Positions 8,397-16,435 of a stretch of DNA of 64,000 nt are shown piece after piece. The notes beneath the pieces are model-generated. The model was given only the letters and a program-made list of their open reading frames with translations. It searched no databases and was not told where the DNA came from. The first letter of the stretch is position 1. The number at the start of each line of letters is the position of its first letter. Source of the DNA: MH13 sp040219355 (GTDB taxonomy: Bacteria > Pseudomonadota > Alphaproteobacteria > Rhizobiales > MH13); assembly GCA_040219355.1 (NCBI GenBank), contig JAVJSN010000001.1, positions 62,001 to 126,000 on the forward strand, given 5' to 3'. The translations under genes and the position numbers were made by a program.

Positions 8397-8513
8397 AACA
8401 GTCACCGGAGGTTGGGGATGCGGGATGGCTAGCATACGAACGAATGCCCCATTGGTTCATTGCCTGGCGTGGCGATGACAAGGTCATTTTGCGTCAAGAC
8501 TGCGGCAAGGCTG

Positions 8514-8546
8514 CCCATCAGAGCGTGCAACGCACGTTTTGATGGG
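8514..8546 (-). terminator. stem-loop downstream of the second L,D-transpeptidase
   Basis: The outer arms CCCATCA and TGATGGG enclose an inner stem CGTGC/GCACG. It lies just past the transpeptidase stop on the minus strand. There is no T tract in that direction, so termination is only a guess. Confidence 0.4.
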
Positions 8547-8553
8547 GGAGAAA

Positions 8554-9270
8554 CTAAGCGACCAGGATTGCCGAGCCGTTTGCCACCCGCCCGTACAAAT
8601 GGATCACATCCTGGTTGAGCAGGCGCACGCACCCTGACGACACTGCTTTGCCGATCGACCAAACTTCGTTGGTGCCATGGAGGCGATAGAGCGTGTCGAC
8701 GTTGCCCTGGAAGATATACAAAGCACGGGCGCCAAGTGGATTTTCCAGGCCAGGATCCATGCCGCCATTGGCGATAGAATAGGGCTCAAGCTCCGGCTGA
8801 CGGGCGACCATCTCATCCGGCGGCGTCCAGCGTGGCCAAGCCCGCTTCCATGCGATCCGCGCGCGGCCCGACCATTCGAACCCAGCGCGACCGAGGCCAA
8901 CGCCATAGCGCATCGCTTTGCCGTTCTCCATCACATGATAAAGATAGAAATTGTTGGTATCGACGATGACGGTGCCAACGTTTTCAGTTGTGTTGAAATC
9001 GACCATCCGGCGCAGATATTGTTCGGGAACTTGGGTCAGGTCGACCGCTGGGATTGGGAACTGCTCCTGCGGCAGCGCCGCATACATCGACAGATAGGGG
9101 CTGGGCGCAACATTGACGTTCGGCACCAAGGTGCGCTGCGGGACGGTGTTGGTCATACAACCGGATACGGCGAGGCCAGACATAGCCGCCGCGCCAGCCA
9201 GAAACTGGCGGCGGGTTGGGCGTTTGATCGATGATGCCAAGCGTTCAGCTTGGTTGGTGAAAGCATTCAT
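8554..9270 (-). CDS. L,D-transpeptidase (YkuD family), Tat-type lipoprotein
   Basis: The enzyme is a periplasmic peptidoglycan L,D-transpeptidase. The start at 9270 gives MNAFTNQAERL followed by a Tat motif (TRRQFLAGAAAMSGLA) and a lipobox-like VSGC near residue 40. The YkuD domain has VGTVIVDTNNFYLYHV, NPLGARALYIF and HGTNEVWSIGKAVSSGCVRLLN with the catalytic cysteine at residue 214. The two transpeptidases in this window share WTPP, RQPEL, NPLGARALY and the active site, so they are paralogues. Upstream in-frame sequence to 9756 is open but looks non-coding. The length is 238 residues. Confidence 0.88.
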   Translation of the reverse strand: MNAFTNQAERLASSIKRPTRRQFLAGAAAMSGLAVSGCMTNTVPQRTLVPNVNVAPSPYLSMYAALPQEQFPIPAVDLTQVPEQYLRRMVDFNTTENVGTVIVDTNNFYLYHVMENGKAMRYGVGLGRAGFEWSGRARIAWKRAWPRWTPPDEMVARQPELEPYSIANGGMDPGLENPLGARALYIFQGNVDTLYRLHGTNEVWSIGKAVSSGCVRLLNQDVIHLYGRVANGSAILVA

Positions 9271-9368
9271 GGAAAGTCTCCAGCGGTACTCAAATCGTGC
9301 AACATGTCCGCGAGCCATTAACGCCGCACGGGCGCATTGGTTCACAGTTGAAAGACATTGGTAGCGAT

Positions 9369-9722
9369 TTAAAGGCGCGGTGGTGGAAGCTGAAGCGTTT
9401 GTGCGAGAGCCAGAAGCATGCTGGCCGCAAGGGATGCGGGCGCCTCGCCTGCCAACCCGTCGGTGCTTGCCGCTGTTGGTATCAACCCGCTGCAATCTGC
9501 CGAGCCACAAGGGCCAGACGGTGCGGTCGGCGCCGCGCTTAGCGAGCGCAGAGGCGATGATTCCAGCATTGTGGCGGGGGCGATTCCAGAGGCCGCCTCG
9601 ATGGACACCACCTGCACGGCGACTATTGGGGTTGGCGCATCGATGCTTTTGGCGAGCGCAATCCCACCGCCATTGAAGGCAGTGATCACAACAACACAGC
9701 AAAGGGCGATCATCGTTCGCAT
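9369..9722 (-). CDS. hypothetical small exported protein
   Basis: The frame has a plausible signal peptide (MRTMIALCCVVVITAFNGG, then ALAKS) and a mature part rich in Ala, Ser, Pro and Leu without recognisable domains. A GTG at 9734 and an ATG at 9713 are alternative starts; the only good Shine-Dalgarno-like GAGG sits awkwardly for all of them. It lies alone between the transpeptidase and the repeat array. It could be a genuine small periplasmic protein or a chance frame in GC-rich DNA. Confidence 0.4.
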   Translation of the reverse strand: MRTMIALCCVVVITAFNGGGIALAKSIDAPTPIVAVQVVSIEAASGIAPATMLESSPLRSLSAAPTAPSGPCGSADCSGLIPTAASTDGLAGEAPASLAASMLLALAQTLQLPPPRL

Positions 9723-10115
9723 GCAGCGTGTCACGCCTCATAAATGCGGCCAACATGGGGCGGCGGCCATCGCGGGTAAGGATGACGTGAGTTGGTTAAG
9801 CAAGCGTGATGCAAAAAGCACACCGGGAGTAGCTGATCGCTTTTTTAAGAATGCGTTCAGGCAGACCGTCCGCCTTAGTCCGCCTGTAGTCCGCTTCTCG
9901 TCCGCTTAAGTCCGCTTGCCGTCCGCCCTTAGTCCGCTCAATTCCGCACGTCGTCCGCATGCGTTCTGCCTCAAACACGATGGTGGATGATGTGAAGTCG
10001 ACATAGGGTCGTGCCAATGGCACATGGCATAGAGAAGATAGCGCTCTCGGCATTTGCTGCGCAAACGCCTGCAGCTGATCTGCGGGCGGGCGAAACGCCC
10101 AGAGCAAAGCAAAAA
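9723..10115. other. non-coding stretch with repeat array
   Basis: I see no credible gene between the small exported protein and tRNA-Thr. Long open frames here run through the tRNA and are chance frames. The stretch holds the GTCCGC array and its flanking 8-bp direct repeats, listed separately. Confidence 0.6.
9851..9966. repeat. helically phased GTCCGC array flanked by 8-bp direct repeats
   Basis: GTCCGC starts at 9868, 9878, 9889, 9900, 9910, 9921, 9932 and 9953, with a one-mismatch copy (TTCCGC) at 9942. Spacings are 10, 11, 11, 10, 11, 11, 10 and 11 bp, averaging 10.6 bp, close to one turn of B-DNA. Spacer bases vary while the hexamer is kept. ATGCGTTC occurs on both sides, at 9851-9858 and 9959-9966. 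The array lies about 160 bp past the 3' end of tRNA-Thr. The spacing is not a multiple of three, which argues against coding. Confidence 0.85.
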
Positions 10116-10190
<75 letters not shown>

Positions 10191-10362
10191 AAACATCAAG
10201 GCGCGCGTGATGCCACAGCCCATACGGGCGTGCAAGGGCCGCGGTCAAGACACTTTTGCCGCAAGAAGCGAAGGATTTGTCCGCTCGACGGCGTGATGAT
10301 CTTGGCGCGGGCGGACGGGGCACCTATACCAAGCCTCATGACCATCATGACGGATGGATGTA

Positions 10363-10551
10363 ATGTCTGACGATGCTCCAAAAAACCCGCCCGCCAAACC
10401 GCAGGCTGCGGCCTCTGAAGACCCGAGGGCTGCGGCGCTGCGCGCCAATCTTGCCAAGCGCAAACAACAGACAAGCGCGCGGCGTGGCGGCAAGGCCGTC
10501 GGCAAAAAAGAAGCTTCGGTGTTTGACAGTTTGAAAGACCGCGATAGCTGA
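10363..10551 (+). CDS. small conserved basic protein upstream of murA
   Basis: From the ATG at 10363 this encodes 62 residues: a Pro/Ala-rich start (MSDDAPKNPPAKPQAAASED), a basic helix (AALRANLAKRKQQTSARRGG) and an acidic-ended tail. An ATG at 10354 is a possible alternative start. A small Lys/Arg-rich protein of this composition commonly precedes murA in Hyphomicrobiales, as far as I recall. The function is unknown; it may bind nucleic acid, judging only from charge. Confidence 0.6.
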   Translation: MSDDAPKNPPAKPQAAASEDPRAAALRANLAKRKQQTSARRGGKAVGKKEASVFDSLKDRDS

Positions 10552-10667
10552 TCGCTCGTCAGTGTTTACTGTGCGGACAGTCAACCTGCCTTGTTGGCGC
10601 CGCGTTTCTTGTGTCTTGCCGCGATTGGCCGTAAACGAGCGGCTTGCTTGTTAAAAGAGAGTTCACC

Positions 10668-11957
10668 ATGGACAAGATCCGCATTGTCGGCGGCAACACG
10701 CTCAACGGCACCATCCCGATCTCAGGCGCGAAGAACGCAACACTGCCTTTGATGATCGCAAGCCTTGCGACAGCCGAAACGCTGACACTGCACAATGTGC
10801 CAGGTCTGCAAGACGTGGTGACGCTGTCGCGCATTCTTGGCAATCATGGTGTGGACTATGCCGTGGCCGGGCGCAGGTCGGGTGCCAAGCGAAGCTACGG
10901 ATCCACAGTCAAGCTGACCGCTGGCGAGATTGTCGACACCACTGCCCCCTATGATTTGGTGCGCCGCATGCGCGCCAGCTTCTGGGTTATTGGGCCGCTT
11001 TTGGCGCGTATGGGGCAAGCGCGCGTTTCGCTGCCGGGCGGTTGCGCCATCGGTACGCGTCCGGTGGACTTCTTCTTGGATGCGCTGTCTTCCTTGGGCG
11101 CTGATATCGAAATCGAAAAAGGGTATGCCGTTGCTGAAGCGCGCAACGGCCTTGTTGGCAACCGCATCACGTTTCCCCGCGTGTCCGTCGGTGCGACCCA
11201 CGTTGCGATGATGGCCGCGGCGCTCGCTAAGGGCGAAAGCGTGATCGAGAACGCCGCCAGTGAGCCAGAGGTTGTGGACGTGGCAACATGCCTCAATGCC
11301 ATGGGCGCGAAAATTGAAGGCGCGGGCACGCGCACCATTCACATTCAAGGCGTTGATGTACTGCACGGTGCCGAGCATTCGGTGGTGCCCGACCGGATTG
11401 AGACCGGCACCTACGCCATGGCGGTGGCGATGACGGGTGGCAAGGTGACACTGACTGGCACCCGCGCTGAACACCTTGGCGCCGCGCTCGATACGCTGGA
11501 AGAAGCAGGTGTTACTGTCGAGCGTCGCGCGGACAGCTTGACCATTTCGCGCAATGGCAATGGACTGATGCCGGTGAATGTGACGACCGAACCATTCCCT
11601 GGTTTTCCAACCGACCTTCAAGCGCAGTTGATGGCCTTGATGACCATGGCGCAGGGCACCTCGACGATCAAAGAAACGATCTTTGAAAACCGCTTCATGC
11701 ATGTGGCAGAATTGGCGCGTCTGGGAGCAAACATTCGCCTGGATGGCCAAAACGCGTATGTGGAAGGCCAGCCCTCGCTAACCGGCGCGGAAGTGATGGC
11801 AACTGATCTGCGCGCCTCCGTGTCGCTGGTGATTGCAGGCCTTGCGGCAGAAGGCGAAACAACCGTTGGGCGCGTCTACCATTTGGATCGAGGTTTTGAG
11901 AGTTTGGAAGAGAAGCTGTCAGCCTGCGGCGCTCAGATTGAGCGCTTGGCGGCTTAA
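10668..11957 (+). CDS. murA: UDP-N-acetylglucosamine 1-carboxyvinyltransferase
   Basis: MurA transfers enolpyruvate from PEP to UDP-GlcNAc, the first committed step of peptidoglycan synthesis in the cytoplasm. The start MDKIRIVGG at 10668 follows AAAGAGAG, a good ribosome-binding site. Key parts are SGAKNATLPLMIASL (around residue 20), the PEP-reactive cysteine 126 in LPGGCAIGTRP (the fosfomycin-sensitive type), PFPGFPTDLQAQ (around 310) and DRGFESLEEKL near the end. The length (429) is normal. DUF2948 follows after 6 nt, so both are probably co-transcribed. Confidence 0.97.
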   Translation: MDKIRIVGGNTLNGTIPISGAKNATLPLMIASLATAETLTLHNVPGLQDVVTLSRILGNHGVDYAVAGRRSGAKRSYGSTVKLTAGEIVDTTAPYDLVRRMRASFWVIGPLLARMGQARVSLPGGCAIGTRPVDFFLDALSSLGADIEIEKGYAVAEARNGLVGNRITFPRVSVGATHVAMMAAALAKGESVIENAASEPEVVDVATCLNAMGAKIEGAGTRTIHIQGVDVLHGAEHSVVPDRIETGTYAMAVAMTGGKVTLTGTRAEHLGAALDTLEEAGVTVERRADSLTISRNGNGLMPVNVTTEPFPGFPTDLQAQLMALMTMAQGTSTIKETIFENRFMHVAELARLGANIRLDGQNAYVEGQPSLTGAEVMATDLRASVSLVIAGLAAEGETTVGRVYHLDRGFESLEEKLSACGAQIERLAA

Positions 11958-11963
11958 CCAGCG

Positions 11964-12446
11964 ATGACAGACACTCCTCAGCTTCTGAAGCTTGCCGCCT
12001 TTGACGGCGACGATCTGGCGGTTGTTTCAGCCGCCATGCAAGATGCGATCGTGAAGACCGGCGAAATGACCTATCTGGCTGGCGAAAAACGCTTTGCGTT
12101 GGTTGCCAATCGGTTTGCCTGGGAGGTGAACGCTGCGCGTTCCAAACCACCCTATGAGCGGCGGCGCACGGGGTTGCAGATCACGCGCGCGCTGAAAGCT
12201 GAACTGGCCGGCTTGGACCTGAAACGCCCCGACGACGTTCTGGAGCTGCTTTCGATAAGCTTTGAAGCCAACGAGGAACCGGCGGGGGCCGTAACGTTAG
12301 CCTTCTCGGGCGGTGCAACGGTGCGACTTCATGTTGAATGCCTGGAGCTTGCCATGGCCGATCTTGGCGGTGCATGGACAACCGACGCGCTACCAAAGCA
12401 TCCCGATGCCGAGCATCCCGATGATGATGCCTCGGCGAACGCCTAA
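11964..12446 (+). CDS. DUF2948 family protein
   Basis: The 160-residue cytoplasmic protein shows the DUF2948 pattern: LLKLAAFDGDDLAVVSAAMQDA at the start, GEMTYLAGEKRFALVANRFAWE around residue 35, and GGATVRLHVECLELAMADLG near 115. This alphaproteobacterial family typically lies between murA and hisD, as here. No biochemical role is known. It starts 6 nt after murA and is followed by hisD after 31 nt, so the three genes look like one operon. Confidence 0.85.
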   Translation: MTDTPQLLKLAAFDGDDLAVVSAAMQDAIVKTGEMTYLAGEKRFALVANRFAWEVNAARSKPPYERRRTGLQITRALKAELAGLDLKRPDDVLELLSISFEANEEPAGAVTLAFSGGATVRLHVECLELAMADLGGAWTTDALPKHPDAEHPDDDASANA

Positions 12447-12477
12447 GTTCTGAACACACAAACCTTGAGATTGCCTC

Positions 12478-13773
12478 ATGCCCCAGCGCCTCGACACGCG
12501 CGATGATGCCTTTGACTCTGACTTTGCCACGCTGCTTGCCGCCAAGCGCGAGGATGCCGCCGATGTGCGGGAGGCCGTCGACACCATTCTGGCTGATGTG
12601 CGCACACGCGGGGATGAGGCCGTTTGCGAGCTGACCGAGCAATATGATCGCTTGGCGCTGACGCCAGAGACCATGCGGGTAAGCGAAGAGGAACTGGAAA
12701 CGGCCGCTGACAAGGTGGCTGTTGATGTGCGCGCGGCGCTAGATCTGGCCGCCCAACGCATTGAGGCCCATCACACACGCCAGATGCCTAAGGACGATAG
12801 CTACACCGACTCGCTCGGCGTCTCGCTGGCATCGCGGTGGACGCCGTTGGATGCCGTTGGCCTTTATGTGCCTGGCGGCACGGCAAGCTATCCTTCATCG
12901 GTTTTGATGAACGCGATCCCTGCCAAAGTGGCCGGTGTGGACCGGGTTGTGATGGTGGTGCCGACCCCTGACGGTGAGACCAATCCTGCCGTTTTGGCTG
13001 CAGCGAAACGTGCAGGCGTCGATGAGGTCTACCGCATTGGCGGTGCGCAGGCCATCGGTGCTCTGGCCTACGGCACGGACACCATCGCGCCGGTGGCCAA
13101 AATCGTTGGGCCTGGCAATGCCTATGTTGCTGCCGCCAAACGCGCGGTGTTTGGCACCGTGGGTATCGACATGATTGCCGGGCCGTCGGAGGTGCTGATC
13201 ATCGCCGATGACACCGCCAATCCGCAATGGGTGGCCGCTGATCTATTGGCGCAGGCGGAGCATGATGAAGCCGCGCAGTCCATCGTCATCACCCTGGACG
13301 ACGATCTGGGCGATGCCATCGCGCTTGCCGTGAGCAGCCAGTTGGTTGAACTTCCTCGACGCCCGATTGCCAGTGTCAGCTGGCGCGACTATGGCGCGAT
13401 TATTCGCGCCTACAGCCGTGATGAGGCAGTGGAACTTGCCAATCGAATCGCTGCGGAACATCTGGAACTTGCCGTCGATGATCCCGAAGGCATGATGGCA
13501 GGCATCCGCCATGCTGGAGCGATTTTTTTGGGTCACCATACACCCGAAGCCATTGGCGACTATGTTGGCGGCTCCAACCATGTGCTGCCAACCGCGCGTT
13601 CGGCGCGTTTCTCCTCCGGCCTTTCGGTGATGGACTTTATCAAGCGCACCTCGGTGCTTTCCTGCACGCCTGATGCATTGGCCAAGCTTGGACCGGCTGC
13701 CATGACACTGGCGCGCACGGAGGGGTTGACGGCGCACGCGCGTTCCGTTGCCATACGTTCCAACCAAACCTAA
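12478..13773 (+). CDS. hisD: histidinol dehydrogenase
   Basis: HisD is a zinc enzyme that oxidises L-histidinol to L-histidine with two NAD+, the last step of histidine synthesis. The 431-residue protein has the full set of motifs: YVPGGTASYPSSVLMNAIPAKVAG, IGGAQAIGALAYGT, GPGNAYVAAAKR, GPSEVLIIADD, LAQAEHDEAAQ, EHLELAVDDPE and GGSNHVLPT near 360. The zinc and catalytic His/Glu/Asp residues in AEHDEA and EHLELA are present. A terminator follows the stop. Confidence 0.97.
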   Translation: MPQRLDTRDDAFDSDFATLLAAKREDAADVREAVDTILADVRTRGDEAVCELTEQYDRLALTPETMRVSEEELETAADKVAVDVRAALDLAAQRIEAHHTRQMPKDDSYTDSLGVSLASRWTPLDAVGLYVPGGTASYPSSVLMNAIPAKVAGVDRVVMVVPTPDGETNPAVLAAAKRAGVDEVYRIGGAQAIGALAYGTDTIAPVAKIVGPGNAYVAAAKRAVFGTVGIDMIAGPSEVLIIADDTANPQWVAADLLAQAEHDEAAQSIVITLDDDLGDAIALAVSSQLVELPRRPIASVSWRDYGAIIRAYSRDEAVELANRIAAEHLELAVDDPEGMMAGIRHAGAIFLGHHTPEAIGDYVGGSNHVLPTARSARFSSGLSVMDFIKRTSVLSCTPDALAKLGPAAMTLARTEGLTAHARSVAIRSNQT

Positions 13774-13824
13774 AGCCCTTCAGGGGAACACTGGTTCACC
13801 CGAAAGGTTCTAGGGCTTTGTTTT
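13772..13824 (+). terminator. probable terminator after hisD
   Basis: AAAGCCCT and AGGGCTTT form an 8-bp outer stem, with an inner GGGAAC/GTTCACC-type hairpin, followed by GTTTT. It begins within the hisD stop codon region. Confidence 0.65.
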
Positions 13825-13827
13825 ATC

Positions 13828-13871
13828 GCATGTTCTCGCCCGAAAACTGCTTACACTTTTCAGGAACATGC
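13828..13871. repeat. Hyphomicrobiales-type intergenic palindromic repeat
   Basis: The outer arms GCATGTTC and GAACATGC are perfect complements and enclose an inner CGAAAA/TTTTC pair. The layout (GCATG...CGAAAA...TTTTC..G...CATGCTCTA) matches a short palindromic repeat that I recognise from intergenic regions of many Rhizobiales genomes. It lies between hisD and the UPF0262 gene. Confidence 0.65.
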
Positions 13872-13920
13872 TCTAGGCACAGGTGACGCCTATGTACGCC
13901 GCGGACCTATCGAGGACACC

Positions 13921-14442
13921 ATGTTGCCTGAGTCTGGCCATTCCACACCTGGAACCGATACCGCGCAGAAAGGGCCGAATCGGCTGGTTTCCGTGGTCAT
14001 CGACGAGGTCTCCATTGGTCGATCAAGCCCGAGCATTGATCATGAACGCCAGGTGGCGGTTCATGATCTGATTGAGGAAAACAGCTTCGCCCTGCCGGGC
14101 CACGATCGTGGACCCTATGTGCTCAATTTGGCCGTGGTGGAGCGCCGCCTGGTGTTTGATGTGCGCGAGGCTGCGTCCGATGAGCCGGTGGCTGCGCACA
14201 TGCTGGCGCTCTCACCGCTGCGCCGTGCGGTGAAGGATTATCACCTCATCTGCGACAGCTATTACGAGGCCATCAAAACTGCCAGCCCGAGCCAGATTGA
14301 GGCGATCGATATGGGGCGGCGTGGGTTGCACAATGATGGCTCGACCCTGTTGATGGAGCGACTTGAGGGCAAGATCGAGATCGATTTTGAAACGGCGCGA
14401 CGGCTTTTTACGCTGGTCTGCGTGTTGCACTGGAAGGGCTGA
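13921..14442 (+). CDS. UPF0262 family protein
   Basis: The 173-residue protein matches UPF0262 closely: RLVSVVIDEVSIGRSSPSIDHER, YDLIEENSF-like HDLIEENSFALPGHDRGP, RRAVKDYHLICDSYYEAIKTA, PSQIEAIDMGRRGLHNDGS and DFETARRLFTLVCVL at the end. The family is restricted to alphaproteobacteria and has no known activity. It normally sits between hisD and a low-Mr phosphatase gene, as here. A few bases upstream there is no strong ribosome-binding site, and the first 12 residues are poorly conserved in such proteins, so a slightly later start is possible. Confidence 0.9.
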   Translation: MLPESGHSTPGTDTAQKGPNRLVSVVIDEVSIGRSSPSIDHERQVAVHDLIEENSFALPGHDRGPYVLNLAVVERRLVFDVREAASDEPVAAHMLALSPLRRAVKDYHLICDSYYEAIKTASPSQIEAIDMGRRGLHNDGSTLLMERLEGKIEIDFETARRLFTLVCVLHWKG

Positions 14443-14451
14443 GACCGGCCA

Positions 14452-14934
14452 GTGTCCGAGGACGTGCCAGGCGCCCCCTCCCCTGATCTGCCCCCCGGCA
14501 TGCCAGGACAAACCATGCCCGGCTCGGTCTTGTTTGCCTGTTCGATGAACGCCGTTCGCTCGCCTGTGGCCGAACTGCTCGCCAAACATCTGGTGCCTGG
14601 AAAGTTCTACATCCAGTCTGCTGGTGTTCGCGCCGGCGAGCCTGATCCCTTCACGGTCGCCATTATGAATGAGATGGGGCTTGACCTTGCCAAGCACCGG
14701 CCGCGCACTTTTGAGGACATTGAGGACAGCTTTTTCGACCTCATCATCACCCTGGCCCCGGAAGCCCATCACCGCGCGCTGGAAATGACTCGTGACCAAG
14801 CGGTGGAAGTGGAATATTGGCCAACGGTCGATCCCACCCTTGTTCAGGGCTCACGCGAGCATATCTTAGAAGCCTACCGTTCGATGCGCGACGGGCTGGC
14901 GATGCGCATCAAAAAAAGGTTTGGCGCACTCTAA
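14452..14934 (+). CDS. low-molecular-weight protein-tyrosine-phosphatase family protein
   Basis: The protein has the phosphate-binding loop C-S-M-N-A-V-R-S (Cys30 to Arg36), fitting the C-x5-R signature of low-Mr phosphatases and arsenate reductases. It also has the late acidic motif WPTVDPT near residue 125 that supplies the general acid. It should act on phosphotyrosine or arsenate in the cytoplasm; which of these is unknown. The start is a GTG 9 nt after the UPF0262 stop. ATGs at 14500 and 14515 are alternatives and would shorten a Pro-rich tail that is unlikely to be part of the fold. The gene is the third in the conserved hisD-to-yacG block. Confidence 0.82.
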   Translation: MSEDVPGAPSPDLPPGMPGQTMPGSVLFACSMNAVRSPVAELLAKHLVPGKFYIQSAGVRAGEPDPFTVAIMNEMGLDLAKHRPRTFEDIEDSFFDLIITLAPEAHHRALEMTRDQAVEVEYWPTVDPTLVQGSREHILEAYRSMRDGLAMRIKKRFGAL

Positions 14935-15122
14935 GCGCTTGTTCGTTCTCAAACCGTCCAGCCTCTTCAAAGCAACAAACCCCGCATAAGCTGGCGCCAA
15001 GCCTTCACTTGTTGCTGCTTTTCGGCTACATCGCCCGGCACATACGCATAGAGATCGGCGCATGGTCGTGTGCCCGCCAGGGTGAATGGCCCTTTATCCC
15101 CCGCCGTACAAACAGGAACCGC

Positions 15123-15341
15123 ATGACAAAAGAAGAAGTTTTGGAGTTTCCCGGTGTCGTCACCGAACTCCTGCCCAACGCGACGTTTCGCGTTAAGCTC
15201 GAAAACGAGCACGAGATTGTTGCCCACACCGCTGGCCGCATGCGCAAAAACCGCATTCGTGTGCTTGCCGGTGATAAAGTGCTTGTTGAAATGACGCCCT
15301 ATGATCTGACCAAGGGCCGCATTACCTATCGCTACAAATAG
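15123..15341 (+). CDS. infA: translation initiation factor IF-1
   Basis: IF-1 is a small OB-fold protein that occupies the ribosomal A site during initiation. From the ATG at 15123 it has exactly 72 residues, the usual size, and reads MTKEEVLEFPGVVTELLPNA, RVKLENEHEIVAH, GRMRKNRIRVLAGD and VEMTPYDLTKGRITYR. The reading frame is open far upstream, but only this start gives an IF-1 of normal length. About 190 nt without genes precede it and probably hold its promoter. Confidence 0.96.
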   Translation: MTKEEVLEFPGVVTELLPNATFRVKLENEHEIVAHTAGRMRKNRIRVLAGDKVLVEMTPYDLTKGRITYRYK

Positions 15342-15413
15342 TATGTCTTTGCCGACCATAGCGCCGAAAGGCCTGTGTCGGCATGGGCCATAATCACCAC
15401 ACAGGAACGCCAC

Positions 15414-16070
15414 GTGCTGTCGCCTTCGGAACCTTCACGCCCCAAACTGGTGCTCGCCTCGGCCTCGCCGCGGCGCCTGTCGCTGCTGGAGCAGATCGGG
15501 CTTGTGCCAGATCGGTTGGAACCGGCCTATGTGGATGAGGCACCGCAGCGCATGGAGCTGCCGCGCAATTTGGCGGTTCGCCTGGCACGCACCAAAGCGT
15601 TGACCGCCCAGCGTCGCATGGCGGTTGAAGATGATTTTCGCGGTGCGCTGGTTCTGGCCGCCGATACGGTGGTGTCGGTGGGACGCCGCATTTTGCCGAA
15701 AGCGGAAACCCGCGAGCAGGCGCAGCGCTGCCTCGAATTGCTCTCTGGTCGGGCGCACCGAGTGTATACCGCCATCGCGCTGGTCGACACCAAGGAGAAC
15801 CTTCACAGCCGTCTGGTGGAAACGCGGGTGCGCTTCAAGCGTCTGTCGCGCGCTGATGTGGCAGCCTATCTGACGACCATGGAGTGGGACGGCAAAGCGG
15901 GGGGGTATGCCATTCAAGGCAGTGCTGGAGCCTTTGTGGTGCAAATGGTTGGCTCCTACAGCAGCGTTGTGGGTCTGCCGCTTTACGAAACTGCGCAGAT
16001 GCTCACGGGCAATGGCCTGCCGGTCATCGAGGCTTGGCAAGAAACAGCGCCCGAAGCACAGTCGGCGTAA
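15414..16070 (+). CDS. maf: Maf family nucleotide pyrophosphatase
   Basis: Maf proteins hydrolyse non-canonical or excess nucleoside triphosphates to monophosphates in the cytoplasm. Motifs are LVLASASPRRLSLLEQIGL (around residue 10), VLAADTVVSVGRRILPKA (around 80), LSGRAHRVYTA and GYAIQGSAGAFV...GSYSSVVGLPLYE (around 165). The last motif is of the dTTP/UTP type. I prefer the GTG at 15414, which follows AGGAA at good spacing; a GTG at 15375 would add 13 residues. It lies between infA and yacG in the usual order. Confidence 0.93.
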   Translation: MLSPSEPSRPKLVLASASPRRLSLLEQIGLVPDRLEPAYVDEAPQRMELPRNLAVRLARTKALTAQRRMAVEDDFRGALVLAADTVVSVGRRILPKAETREQAQRCLELLSGRAHRVYTAIALVDTKENLHSRLVETRVRFKRLSRADVAAYLTTMEWDGKAGGYAIQGSAGAFVVQMVGSYSSVVGLPLYETAQMLTGNGLPVIEAWQETAPEAQSA

Positions 16071-16094
16071 TGCGCTGCGCACGGTAGGCCCGGC

Positions 16095-16322
16095 ATGAGC
16101 AACCAAACCGCCAACAAAGACTGTCCGGTTTGTGGCAAGCCCACGGCCAAAGAGCATGCGCCGTTTTGTTCAGCGCGATGCAAGGACGTCGACCTCAACC
16201 GGTGGTTGAGTGGTGGCTATTCAATCCCCGGGACCCCGGATGATGATAGCGAAGGCACTGAAAACCCCGACTTCGCGGAAAATGCGAACGATTTTTTCCC
16301 AGCTGGCAAAACCCAGCACTAA
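16095..16322 (+). CDS. yacG: DNA gyrase inhibitor / zinc-binding protein YacG
   Basis: YacG is a small zinc protein that binds GyrB and inhibits gyrase. The 75-residue protein has the zinc motif CPVCGKP followed by FCSARCKDVDLNRWLSG, giving four cysteines in a CxxC-x(n)-CxxxC arrangement. The tail is acidic and disordered. It follows maf by 24 nt and ends the conserved block. Confidence 0.92.
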   Translation: MSNQTANKDCPVCGKPTAKEHAPFCSARCKDVDLNRWLSGGYSIPGTPDDDSEGTENPDFAENANDFFPAGKTQH

Positions 16323-16342
16323 CGGTTTTATACGTACGTAAT

Positions 16343-16357
16343 TTAACGAGTTCTTAG
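16343..16357 (+). promoter_or_regulatory. possible CtrA box upstream of the chemoreceptor gene
   Basis: TTAA, seven bases, then TTAG matches the alphaproteobacterial CtrA consensus TTAA-N7-TTAA at seven of eight positions. It lies about 80 bp before the chemoreceptor start. CtrA commonly controls motility and chemotaxis genes, but a single near-match can occur by chance. Confidence 0.3.
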
Positions 16358-16382
16358 CCTTCCTCCCCACATATTGCCCGCA

Positions 16383-16407
16383 AATAACACGCTTAGGTTG
16401 TGTTATT
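16383..16407. repeat. 8-bp inverted repeat upstream of the chemoreceptor
   Basis: AATAACAC and GTGTTATT are perfect inverted copies separated by 9 bp. The element ends 28 bp before the start codon. It could be an operator or a 5' leader hairpin. Confidence 0.5.
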
Positions 16408-16435
16408 GTTTGCTTATGCAAAGGGGACGATTGAA

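Noticed and set aside
10722..11750. A 342-codon open frame antisense to murA
   Set aside because: It lies entirely within murA on the other strand; the real gene is certain and the product is histidine-rich chance sequence.
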